A stretch of DNA of 64,000 nt from the NCBI GenBank assembly GCA_963785645.1, contig CAWAWG010000018.1, positions 265,967 to 329,966 of the forward strand. The letters run 5' to 3'. Position numbers and translations under genes: made by a program. Shown here piece by piece: positions 33,531 through 41,633 of this stretch. The notes beneath the pieces were generated by a model, which saw only the letters and a list, made by a program, of their open reading frames with translations, made no database searches and was not told the origin of the DNA. Origin of the DNA: Trebonia sp963785645 (GTDB lineage Bacteria > Actinomycetota > Actinomycetes > Streptosporangiales > Streptosporangiaceae). How positions within the stretch are numbered: the stretch's first letter is position 1; each line of letters starts with the position of its first letter.

Positions 33531-33660
33531 TCCCGCAGGGCCGCCCAATAAAAACAAAGAAGTAAAGACAAAGAAATATAGCTCCCGAACGAAGGGTGCT
33601 GGCTTGGATACCGCGACAGAATCTCGGTATACAAGGGCAAACTCGTCGGGAAGGAACCTG

Positions 33661-35313
33661 ATGCGAGACCTAGTACCGCTGCCAGGAAGCGAGCGCTCGG
33701 AACTGCGGGGCGCGTCACCCGCGGCGGCACCGCTCGACGACAGCCAGGTGATCACCGTGACGGTGGTACTGCGGCGGCGCGCGGAGATTCCCACGGCGCT
33801 GGTCGAAGGGCCGCAGACGGTCAGCCAGAGCGAACTAGGCGAGCGCTACGGCGCCGACCCGGCCGACGCACAGCTCGTGTCCGAGGTGCTCGGCTCGTAC
33901 GGGCTGACCGTGACCGAGTCCCACCTGGAGTCTCGCCGGCTAAAGGTAAGCGGGACGATCGCGCAGATGCAGGCGGCATTCGGGACCACGCTGTCGGCGG
34001 TGACATCGCCGCACCCGGACGGGTCAGGCAACGTGCTGCACCGCTACCGCACCGGCTCCCTGTCCGTCCCGGCCCGGCTTTCCGGGATTATCACCGCGGT
34101 CCTCGGCCTCGACGACCGGCCGCAGGCCCGCCCGCAGTTCCGCCGCGGCCCGGCATCCGCCGCCAGGTCCGCCGGCGAACCGGAGGACGGAACAGGCACG
34201 GGCACAGGCACAGGCACGAGCACGGGCGCTACGGGCGGACCGCTGACCGCGCCGCAGGTCGCCGGCTTCTACCAGTTCCCGTCCGGCACCGACGGGACCG
34301 GGCAGACGGTCGCCATCATCGAACTCGGCGGCGGCTACACGGCAGCCGACCTCTCCGCTTACTTCGCCGGTCTCAGTCTGCCGGTCCCCTCGGTGACCGC
34401 CGTTGGCGTCGACGGCGGGTCCAACTCCCCCGGCCAGCAGGCCGACGGCGAGGTCGAGCTGGACATCGAGGTCGTCGGCGGCGTCGCGCCCGGTGCCGTC
34501 CAGTTCGTGTACTTCGCCGCCAACACCGATCAGGGCTTCGTCGACGCGATCTCCCAGGCCGTGCACGCGACGCCGACCCCGATCGCGGTCTCGATCAGCT
34601 GGGGCCAGTCAGAGGACCAGTGGTCCGCACAGTCCCGCACCGCGATGGACGAGGCGTTCGCCGACGCGGCCGCGCTCGGCGTGACCGTCACGGTCGCGGC
34701 CGGGGACAACGGGTCGAGCGACGACCCGAGCGAGCAGACGCAGGTGCACTGCGACTTCCCGGCCTCCTCGCCGAACGCGCTCGCCTGCGGCGGGACCAAG
34801 CTCATCGGCAACACCTCGTCGTTCGCGATCACCTCCGAGGTGGTATGGAACGAGCTCGCGAACAACGAGGGCGCGGGCGGCGGCGGCGTCTCCGACACGT
34901 TCCCGCTTCCGTCCTACCAGGCGAACGCCGGGGTGCCGACGTCGGCCGGCGGCGGAACCGGGCGCGGCGTGCCCGACGTGGCGGGCAACGCCGACCCGGT
35001 GACCGGGTATCTCGTGGTCGTGGACGGCCAGCGGGAGCCAATCGGCGGCACGTCCGCGGTCGCGCCACTGTGGGCCGGGCTGATCGCGCGGCTGGCCCAG
35101 TCGACGGGCAAGAGGTTCGGCCTGCTCCAGCCGCTGCTGTACGCCGGTGCTTCCGCCGGTGTCGCCGCCCCGGGGTTCAACGACATCGTCCAGGGCAGCA
35201 ACGGCGCGTACAAGGCCGGGCCCGGCTGGGACGCCTGCACTGGTCTCGGAACGCCTAACGGCACCGCCCTGCTCACCCTGCTCAGCGGCACCACCCCGAG
35301 CACGAACGGCTAG
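33661..35313 (+). CDS. Sedolisin (S53) family serine-carboxyl protease, kumamolisin-like
   Basis: 550 residues from ATG 33661 with GGAAGGAA upstream. The N-terminal activation domain (VITVTVVLRRRAEIPTALVEG ... HRYRTGSLSVPARLSGIITAVLGLDDRPQARPQFR) covers about 25-165. A linker with six Gly-Thr repeats precedes the catalytic domain. The Glu and Asp of the triad lie in DGEVELDIEV (about 262-270), the oxyanion Asp region is VAAGDNGSSDD, and the Ser is in GGTSAVAPLWAG (about 464). No signal peptide is seen, as in kumamolisin-type proenzymes, which self-cleave and act at acid pH. It follows the MRDTWTR frame by 130 bp, across an A-rich leader. Confidence 0.93.
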   Translation: MRDLVPLPGSERSELRGASPAAAPLDDSQVITVTVVLRRRAEIPTALVEGPQTVSQSELGERYGADPADAQLVSEVLGSYGLTVTESHLESRRLKVSGTIAQMQAAFGTTLSAVTSPHPDGSGNVLHRYRTGSLSVPARLSGIITAVLGLDDRPQARPQFRRGPASAARSAGEPEDGTGTGTGTGTSTGATGGPLTAPQVAGFYQFPSGTDGTGQTVAIIELGGGYTAADLSAYFAGLSLPVPSVTAVGVDGGSNSPGQQADGEVELDIEVVGGVAPGAVQFVYFAANTDQGFVDAISQAVHATPTPIAVSISWGQSEDQWSAQSRTAMDEAFADAAALGVTVTVAAGDNGSSDDPSEQTQVHCDFPASSPNALACGGTKLIGNTSSFAITSEVVWNELANNEGAGGGGVSDTFPLPSYQANAGVPTSAGGGTGRGVPDVAGNADPVTGYLVVVDGQREPIGGTSAVAPLWAGLIARLAQSTGKRFGLLQPLLYAGASAGVAAPGFNDIVQGSNGAYKAGPGWDACTGLGTPNGTALLTLLSGTTPSTNG

Positions 35314-35335
35314 CCCGCCGGACGCGCCCGACGTC

Positions 35336-35384
35336 AACGGGATACTTCAGGCCCTCCGGGGGCCCGAAGTATCCCGTTTCTTTG
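35336..35384. terminator. Terminator between sedolisin and pirin genes
   Basis: AACGGGATACTTC (35336-35348) pairs with GAAGTATCCCGTT (35366-35378), extended by GGCCC/GGGCC across a single-base bulge, and is followed by TCTTTG. Convergent genes on both sides. Confidence 0.8.
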
Positions 35385-35408
35385 CAGTCACACCACCGCC
35401 GGCCGACG

Positions 35409-36410
35409 TTACAGGACGTCGTGGCCGGGGTGGTCGGTGGGGATCGGGGTGCTGGCCGGCTGGGCGGGGATGCTGCCGAGGCGGCCCTTCTGGTAGTCCT
35501 CGAAGGCCTGAGCCAGCTCATCGCGCGTGTTCATCACGAAGGGGCCGTAGGCGGCGACCGGCTCGCGGATGGGCTCGCCGCCCAGCAGGAGGACGTCCAG
35601 GGTCGGGCTCGGGCCGTCTACCTTCGCGTCCGCGGCGAACGTAAGCGACTCGCCGAAGCCGAAGACCGCCAGCTGGCCGGTGCGGACCGGGCGCCGGCCC
35701 GCACCCGCGCCCACCGTGCCGGAGCCGGCCAGGACGTACGCGAGGGCATTGAAGTCCGCGCGCCACGGGAGGCGGACCTGCGCACCCGGCGAGACCGTGG
35801 CGTGCACGAGGGTGATCGGGGTGTGCGTGACGCCCGGGCCAGCGTGGCCGTCGAACTCGCCCGCGATGACCCGAAGCAGCGCGCCGCCGTCCTTCGAGGT
35901 GAGCAGCCCGACCTGGTCGGCCCGGATGTCCTGGTAGCGCGGCTGGGTCATCTTGAGCCGGGCGGGCAGGTTGACCCAGAGCTGGGTTCCGTGGAACAGG
36001 CCGCCGGTCACGACCAGTTCCTCGGTCGGCTCCTCGATGTGCAGGATGCCGCCGCCCGCGGTCATCCACTGCGTGTCGCCGTTGGTAATCAGGCCGCCGC
36101 CGCCGTTCGAGTCCTGGTGGCGGAACGCGCCGTCGATGATGTACGTGACGGTCTCGAAGCCGCGGTGCGGGTGCCACGGGGTGCCCTTGGGCTCGCCCGG
36201 CGCGTACTCTACCTCGCCCATCTGGTCCATATGGATGAACGGGTCGAGGTCCGCGAGACTGACGCCCGCGAAGGCGCGGCGGACGGGGAAGCCCTCGCCC
36301 TCGAAGCCCCCCGGCGCGGTGGTGACCTTGACGACCGGACGGTCCCCTTCGGCCGCGGGCTCGGTGACCCGGGGCAAGACCAGCAGGTTCTCGACGGTGA
36401 CGGCTGGCAT
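35409..36410 (-). CDS. Pirin family protein
   Basis: 333 residues, a bicupin. The N-terminal metal site is present: HPHRGFETVTYIIDG (two His) and GGGILHIEEP (His and Glu), as in pirins with quercetinase or regulatory activity. It starts at ATG 36410 with AAGGGG upstream. The C-terminal cupin and a pirin-specific end (PFVMNTRDELAQAFEDYQKGRLG) are complete. A stand-alone gene with its own terminator; enzymatic role not certain. Confidence 0.92.
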   Translation of the reverse strand: MPAVTVENLLVLPRVTEPAAEGDRPVVKVTTAPGGFEGEGFPVRRAFAGVSLADLDPFIHMDQMGEVEYAPGEPKGTPWHPHRGFETVTYIIDGAFRHQDSNGGGGLITNGDTQWMTAGGGILHIEEPTEELVVTGGLFHGTQLWVNLPARLKMTQPRYQDIRADQVGLLTSKDGGALLRVIAGEFDGHAGPGVTHTPITLVHATVSPGAQVRLPWRADFNALAYVLAGSGTVGAGAGRRPVRTGQLAVFGFGESLTFAADAKVDGPSPTLDVLLLGGEPIREPVAAYGPFVMNTRDELAQAFEDYQKGRLGSIPAQPASTPIPTDHPGHDVL

Positions 36411-36530
36411 AGCGAACGCCCCTTAGGCAAGTCGGAGCGGGTCTCCTGGCGGTTACCCGCGCTGGTTGGCAGCTTACCGAGGGGAACGATATATGAACTT
36501 TCAAATATTCCGGCCGCCGGACGGGAGACG

Positions 36531-37163
36531 TTACAGCGGGAGGCCTTCCTCCAGGAGGGCGAGCGCCTCGTCGAGGCGCGCCGCCGACCCGGGACCAAAC
36601 AAGGCGTCGTCCACCAGCTCGGCGCCAGCCTCAGCGGCGAGGTGCTCCGGCAGAAAGACGGCCATCATCACGCCCATGACCGCTCCGGCCACTACGCGGA
36701 TCCGCAGGTCGTCCGGGGGGTGTCCGACCCGCCGCGCGAGCGCGTCGGCCATCACGCTGATGATGCGGGAGAACTCGTTCATCGTCCGGGCACGGACTTC
36801 TGGGACCTCCATACCGAGGCGGCCGCCCTCCCGGATCAACTCCCACTCCTGCGGGGTGAACGAGTCCCACGCCTCCCGCAACGCGGCGCGGATCGCGGGG
36901 ATCGGGGCAAGGTCAGGCGGCTGCCTGACGAACGCTTCGACCAGCCGGGTGTCCATGTCGTCCTGGAGGACGACGTCTTCCTTCGTCGGGAAGTACCGGA
37001 AGAAGGTCGACGGCGACACCTCGGCCGCCGCGGCGATCTGCTCCACCGTGGTCGCCTGATAGCCCTGCTCACGGAACAGCCGGAGCGCGTGCTCCCGCAG
37101 GGAAGCACGCGTCCTGGCCTTTTTCCGTTCCCGCAGGCTGGCCTGCCCGATGATGTCCGTCAC
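36531..37163 (-). CDS. TetR/AcrR family transcriptional regulator
   Basis: 210 residues. The HTH is standard (LREHALRLFREQGYQATTVEQIAAAAEVSPSTFFRYFPTKEDVVL, about 22-66). The ligand domain matches the group that accompanies drug exporters. It starts 18 bp after the MFS stop, so both are one operon and it probably represses the exporter promoter around 38820-38890. Confidence 0.9.
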   Translation of the reverse strand: MTDIIGQASLRERKKARTRASLREHALRLFREQGYQATTVEQIAAAAEVSPSTFFRYFPTKEDVVLQDDMDTRLVEAFVRQPPDLAPIPAIRAALREAWDSFTPQEWELIREGGRLGMEVPEVRARTMNEFSRIISVMADALARRVGHPPDDLRIRVVAGAVMGVMMAVFLPEHLAAEAGAELVDDALFGPGSAARLDEALALLEEGLPL

Positions 37164-37180
37164 AATCTTGATTCTGCCCC

Positions 37181-38806
37181 TTACATGGCCGAGATCGAAC
37201 CGGCTTCTGAACCAGCGGTGTCGGAGGGGCTACCGTTTCCCGGCCGCGTGCGGAGGAAGGTTACCGCGAGCAGGGCGCACCCGACCGCGATGCCACCGCA
37301 CGTCCAGAGCATGAGGCTCATCCCGTGCACAAACGACGAGCGGACCGTGTCCAGCAGCGAGGAGGAGCCGAGCTTGCCAGCTACCGCGACGCCCGCGCCG
37401 ACGCTGGAGCGGACCGCCGCGGCGGCCTGCGCCGGCAGGTGGGCCGCGGCCGAGGCGACGCCGTGGCCGTAGCTGTTGCTGATCACCGTGCCGAGCACCG
37501 CCACACCGATCGTCGAACCGACCTGACGCATCGCGGTGATGAGCGCGGACCCGGCCCCGCTGCGCTCGGCGGACAGCGCGCCGAGGGCGACGCCCATCGC
37601 GGCGGGCATCACCAGGCCAAGACCGAGACCGGCCAGCGCGACCCAGGCCACCACGTACCCCGTTGAGCTGCTCAGCGTGGTGAGCGCACCAAGCACCATG
37701 GCGGCGGCCATTATCAGGTAGCCGACCGTCACCATGGTCCGCGGGCCGACCTTCTCGTTCCCGGATGCCGCCAGGCGCGTGCCGCCCACCATGCCGACCA
37801 GCATGCCGCCGATCATGGGAAGCAGCCTGATGCCGCTGCCGAGCGCGTCCACGCCCTGGACGTCCTGGAAGTACTGCGGCAGCGCGAAGAACAGGCCGAA
37901 CATCGCGAACGACACCAGGGTGACCAGGATCGTGCCCCAACGGAAGTTCGCCGAGCGGAACAGTCGCAGATCCGCGAGCGGCTGGCCGCCCCGGCTCTCA
38001 ATCCGGCGCTCCACGGCGGGCAGCAGGGCAAGGATCACGACGCCCGCGGCGATGAGCAGCAACGCCGTCACATTGGACCAGCCATCCTGGCCGGCCTTGA
38101 TAAAGCCGTAGGTCAGCGCCACCAGGCCGACACCGGATACGAACAGCCCCGACAGATCAATGCTCGGCCGCCGCGCCGACCGGGACTCGGGCATCAGCAC
38201 CGCAACCGCGATGATCGCGATGACCACGATCGGAACGTTGATCAGGAAGACCGAGCCCCACCAGAAGTGGCTGAGCAGGTAACCGCCGACGATCGGGCCG
38301 ATCGGGAAGCTGAGCATGGTCGCACCGGAGATCGCGGCGATCGCCCGCTGCCGCTCCTCCGGCGCGAACAGGACCGGGAGCACCGAAAGGGCGAGCGGGA
38401 AGATCGCGGCCGCGCCGACGCCGAGCACGGCCCTCGCGGCGATCAGCTCACCCGTCGAGGACGCGTAGGAGCAGGCCAGGGAGCTCACGCCGAAGAGGAT
38501 CAGGGCGATCACGAGCATCCGCTTGCGGCCGTAGCGGTCGCCAAGCAGTCCGGCCGGAAGGACCAGGGCCGCGAGCACGAGGCTGTAGGCGTCGGTGATC
38601 CACTGCAGATCACTGGTTGACGCGTGCAGGCTGACCGCCATCGTCGGCAGCGCCAGGCTGAGCACGGTGAGATCGAGTCCGACGACGAGCACACTGGCCG
38701 CGATCGCGACGAGCGCCCACCAGCGACCCGAGGAATGCGTGACATCTCCGGCCGGAGCGGGAGGAGAGTCGCTGGCGGTCGAGGGGTTAGACGAGGTTGC
38801 AGCCAT
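37181..38806 (-). CDS. MFS multidrug exporter, DHA2 (EmrB/QacA) 14-helix family
   Basis: 541 residues from ATG 38806, which follows GAAGGTGG; a GTG at 38818 is less likely. About fourteen helices. Motif A reads GLLGDRYGRKRMLVIALILFG, motif C is GAAAIFPLALSVLPVLF-like, and the region SLALPTMAVSLHASTSDLQWITDAYSLVLAALVLPAGLLG is typical of DHA2 drug:proton antiporters. Cotranscribed with the TetR gene downstream. Confidence 0.92.
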   Translation of the reverse strand: MAATSSNPSTASDSPPAPAGDVTHSSGRWWALVAIAASVLVVGLDLTVLSLALPTMAVSLHASTSDLQWITDAYSLVLAALVLPAGLLGDRYGRKRMLVIALILFGVSSLACSYASSTGELIAARAVLGVGAAAIFPLALSVLPVLFAPEERQRAIAAISGATMLSFPIGPIVGGYLLSHFWWGSVFLINVPIVVIAIIAVAVLMPESRSARRPSIDLSGLFVSGVGLVALTYGFIKAGQDGWSNVTALLLIAAGVVILALLPAVERRIESRGGQPLADLRLFRSANFRWGTILVTLVSFAMFGLFFALPQYFQDVQGVDALGSGIRLLPMIGGMLVGMVGGTRLAASGNEKVGPRTMVTVGYLIMAAAMVLGALTTLSSSTGYVVAWVALAGLGLGLVMPAAMGVALGALSAERSGAGSALITAMRQVGSTIGVAVLGTVISNSYGHGVASAAAHLPAQAAAAVRSSVGAGVAVAGKLGSSSLLDTVRSSFVHGMSLMLWTCGGIAVGCALLAVTFLRTRPGNGSPSDTAGSEAGSISAM

Positions 38807-38926
38807 GACAGTCACCACCTTCAGCGATTAACCACTAAATGAAAGTTACTCTCAAAATATAGTGACGACTGTTTGGCAGTGTCAACCGCTAATGCCGGGA
38901 TCCAGCCCGCGAGCCCACTCCCGCGA

Positions 38927-38975
38927 ATCATGAAATATCCGGCATGTCGCGGCGCGCCAGCGCCCGACATGCCGG
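38927..38975. repeat. 49-bp perfect interspersed repeat with hairpin, copy 2
   Basis: Identical over 49 bp to 4512-4560. Here it is intergenic, 121 bp upstream of the MFS start, and not part of a reading frame. The inverted arms CCGGCATGTCG / CGACATGCCGG are unchanged. The ATAGTGGAT hairpin begins 43 bp further on. Confidence 0.85.
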
Positions 38976-39017
38976 ATGGTAAGCCCGGAGCACCCGAGCA
39001 GGTCGGCTGCTACGAAC

Positions 39018-39066
39018 ATAGTGGATGGCTAGACACGCTATAGGACTACCAACTATCCACTATCTT
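39018..39066. repeat. ATAGTGGAT hairpin, repeat family copy B
   Basis: ATAGTGGAT (39018-39026) pairs with ATCCACTAT, with wobble pairs extending the stem, and TTTT follows on the plus strand. The right arm AAC(T)ATCCACTATCTTT matches the hairpin at 2195-2246 at 16 of 17 positions. It lies 47 bp past the ferredoxin stop and may end that operon, although the T-run is on the opposite strand. Confidence 0.55.
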
Positions 39067-39112
39067 TTCGAAGCTGGCAGTCAACGGGCGCATTTCACGG
39101 GTTGGCCGGAGG

Positions 39113-39334
39113 TCAGCGGACTCGTTCGGGGGTTTCGGCGCGGACCAGGCGGAGGGCCAGGGTGGGACAGGCGGAGACGGCGGCGCGGGCGTGGCGCTCA
39201 AGACCGGGCGGGAGCGGGCGGGGGTCGACGATCGGGAAGCCCCACTCGTCCATGGTGACCGCCTCGGGGAGCAGTTCGGCGCAGGCGCCGTGTCCCTCGC
39301 AGTCGATGGGGTTGACGATTAGTTTCTCGGCCAT
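39113..39334 (-). CDS. Ferredoxin, [3Fe-4S] type
   Basis: 73 residues from ATG 39334 (MAEKLIVNPIDCEGHGACAE). The pattern C-EGHGA-C followed by ACP near the end (VSACPTLALRL) is the three-cysteine signature with His in the CxxHxxC position of actinobacterial [3Fe-4S] ferredoxins. It overlaps the end of the SLBB flavoprotein gene, so it is the last gene of the operon and is likely its small electron carrier. Confidence 0.9.
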   Translation of the reverse strand: MAEKLIVNPIDCEGHGACAELLPEAVTMDEWGFPIVDPRPLPPGLERHARAAVSACPTLALRLVRAETPERVR

Positions 39335-40649
39335 GAGCCTAAGATCCAGTCTCGCTCGGTGCGGGCGGCGGCGTTCGGTATGGGGAGGAAGGGACTCGTG
39401 ACGGTCGCGGAGCAGCGGCCCCGCTGGTGCCGGTCGACCTCGGCGGCGAACGTACGCAGGGCGCTGCGGACGAAGCGAGTGGTGCCGTCCGGGTGATGGC
39501 AGGCGCCGCGGCCGGCACCAGGCCGGACCAGCGCTCGACATCGGCGATTGCCTGCGGGCGGGCCCTGCCCCCGGCGACCTCGGCGAGCGCCGCGGCGATC
39601 CGCGGCAGGCCGTTCAGGCAGGGGCCGCACTGACCCGTGCTCTCCAGCGCGAGGTAACGGACGACGTTCGCCGTCTCCACCAGGCCGCATCGGTCAGGAG
39701 GAAGCGTGATGACGATGCCAGCACCCACCCGGGCCTGCGCTTGCGCCAGGGAGCGGTTGTCCAGGGTCAGCCTGCGCGCCTCGCCACCCGTGAGCCACGT
39801 GCCGTGATAGCCGCCGATCAGTACCGCCCGGTCCGGTTCCAGCTGACCGATCAGGTCCTCAAGCGGCACGCCGAGGGGAACCTCGGTGATCCTCGGCCGG
39901 CCGTCGGCGCCGCGGATGGTGGCGAGCATCGAGCCCGGCTCGGCGTCCGGGCCGACACCGCGGAACCAGTCTGGTCCGTTGCGGGCGATCAGGGCCAGGT
40001 GGGCCAGGGTCTCCACGTTCTGCACCAGGGTCGGACTTGCGTTCAGGCCGCGCTCGGTGATCCTCGGCGGCATGAAGGTGGGGATCGCCGGGCCGCCGGA
40101 CAGGTGGTTGACCAGGGCGGTCTCCTGTCCGGAGAGAAACCGTGCGGGAGCCTGGGCCAGTTGCACGGGGACCCGGTCCACACCCGCCGCCTGCCTCGCC
40201 CGCAGCGCTTCCCGCAGGCGGCTGCCCACGTCGTGCCCGCGGTTGACATGCGTGTAGAGGATGGCGGTGTCCGCACCGACCGCTTCGGCCGCGAGCTGCA
40301 GGCCGTCGAGAACCAGGTGCGGTGACAGCCACAGCAGCGTGGCGTCCTTGTCGCTCGCGGGCTCGCTTTCCGCGCCGTTCGCGATCACCGCCGGGGTGCG
40401 GCGGCGCTTGTCTGACGCGTCGAGCACGGCCTGGAGCTTGCGGTGCACCGGGAACGCGGCGCCGCCGCGGCCGGTCAGCCCGGCTGCCTCGATATCCCCG
40501 ATCAGGATGCCCTGGCGGTCCCGGTACGGCGGCCGGCCGTACCGGTCGGCGTGCGCGGGCCAGTCCTGCCCGTTCTTGTTCTCGGGTGGCGGCAGCAGGC
40601 GGGGCAGCTGGGTCGCGGCGCCCTTGGTGTCCTCGGTCACGGCGGTCAC
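39319..40649 (-). CDS. NADH-ubiquinone oxidoreductase-F-like / SLBB flavoprotein, frameshifted near the C terminus
   Basis: About 440 residues after correction. It contains the NuoF-like nucleotide/FMN region (GLTGRGGAAFPVHRKLQAVL ... VIANGAESEPASDKDATLL), the SLBB segment (GVPLEDLIGQLEPDRAVLIGGYHGTWL) and the Fe-S motif ESTGQCGPCLNGLPRI. After VERWSGLV the frame is lost. The expected GRGACHHPDGTTRFVRSALRTFAAEVDRH lies in another frame; one missing G near 39516 explains it. It begins with GTG overlapping the stop of the cytochrome b gene (GTGA). Probably moves electrons between NAD(P)H, ferredoxin and the membrane cytochrome. Confidence 0.85.
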
Positions 40650-41356
40650 TGGCTGAGCGTCCTTTCACCCCGGCGTACGCCGTCCCGCTGACCCGCCCTG
40701 TCTGCCTGGCGTGCCCCGTTCTCCTGGCGAGCACTGTTCTCCTGGCGAGCACCGCCCGGCCGGCCCTTGGCGTGGACGGCGGACATGAGCAGGCCGACTC
40801 GTTCCGCCCGCGGCACGTCCCGGCCCGCCGCCGACACCCGCCACAGGACGGCGGCGATGACGGCGACCGCGCACGCGACCGCGAGGAGGAACAGCACACC
40901 GTGCCGCAGGTCGCCGCTTGAGAAGACCGAGTGCAGCCAGGCCACCGGCCAGCTCACGTAGGCGGTCAGGTGCACCGCGCGCCAGGCCTTCCTCGACATG
41001 TGGCCGCGGAGCAGGCTCGTCACGACGGCGGCGAGCATGAGGTCGAAGCTCACCGCGCCGATACCGAGCCAGAGCCGCTCGTACGACGACGCCAGCGGTA
41101 CCACTGCGGCGGTGATCGGGATGTTCACGTATCCGTCGGTCACCGCCGACACGACGTGGACCGCCACGAACGCCGTCGCGAGCAGCGACAGGTTCCGGTG
41201 CAGCCCGGTCACCGCGAACCTCGGCAGCCCGGGGAGCCGTCCCTGCCTGGTAACCAGCAGCCCCAGCAGCATCACCGCGGTCAACAGCAACAGAGCGACC
41301 ACACCGGTGGCCCGGCTCGTATACCACAACGCGGTCGAGGAGTTGATTCCACTCAC
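40646..41356 (-). CDS. Ferric-reductase-like transmembrane cytochrome b
   Basis: 236 residues with six helices. His residues lie in paired helices (TGLHRNLSLLATAFVAVHVVSAV and AWRAVHLTAYVSWPVAWLHSVFS), the usual bis-haem arrangement of the ferric reductase/NOX/YedZ-like domain. No FAD/NAD domain is fused, so the neighbouring SLBB flavoprotein and ferredoxin may be its electron donors. The tail holds imperfect ARQEN repeats encoded by a 15-bp tandem repeat (about 40715-40755). First gene of a three-gene coupled operon. Confidence 0.82.
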   Translation of the reverse strand: MSGINSSTALWYTSRATGVVALLLLTAVMLLGLLVTRQGRLPGLPRFAVTGLHRNLSLLATAFVAVHVVSAVTDGYVNIPITAAVVPLASSYERLWLGIGAVSFDLMLAAVVTSLLRGHMSRKAWRAVHLTAYVSWPVAWLHSVFSSGDLRHGVLFLLAVACAVAVIAAVLWRVSAAGRDVPRAERVGLLMSAVHAKGRPGGARQENSARQENGARQADRAGQRDGVRRGERTLSQ

Positions 41357-41633
41357 GTCATCAACCTTCCGTCACGAAGCACAGCGGCGGATACACGGCG
41401 GCTCTGAAGCTCCTCTGATACTTGTCTTTGGTTAACAAACCGTAACGGCTGCTATCCCCCGGCCTTACCAATGGTGTGCCTTCTGAGGTGTCCCGTCCAT
41501 GGCGCGGGTAGCCGTACCCGGGTAACTTCGCCTGTGGTGACGCGCACTACGAGTACGCACGTTTGCACCGGAAGATCCTTGCTGCCTGCACAGTTAACAT
41601 GATCGACATATTAGGAAACCTGATTGTTACGAG
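41357..41633. promoter_or_regulatory. Divergent intergenic region
   Basis: Separates the cytochrome b operon (minus) from the glucosylglycerate hydrolase gene (plus). A short dyad GGTT-AACA-AACC lies near 41431-41444. No tiny gene was found. Confidence 0.35.

Noticed and set aside
28876..35313. Biarylitide-like cluster (tiny precursor plus P450)
   Set aside because: No cytochrome P450 haem-binding motif (FxxGxHxCxG) was found in the surrounding genes. The peptides also do not follow the MRYYH pattern.
23816..35313. Secondary-metabolite biosynthetic cluster
   Set aside because: Although two AfsR-like regulators and transporters are present, there is no PKS, NRPS, terpene, lanthipeptide or comparable biosynthetic enzyme.
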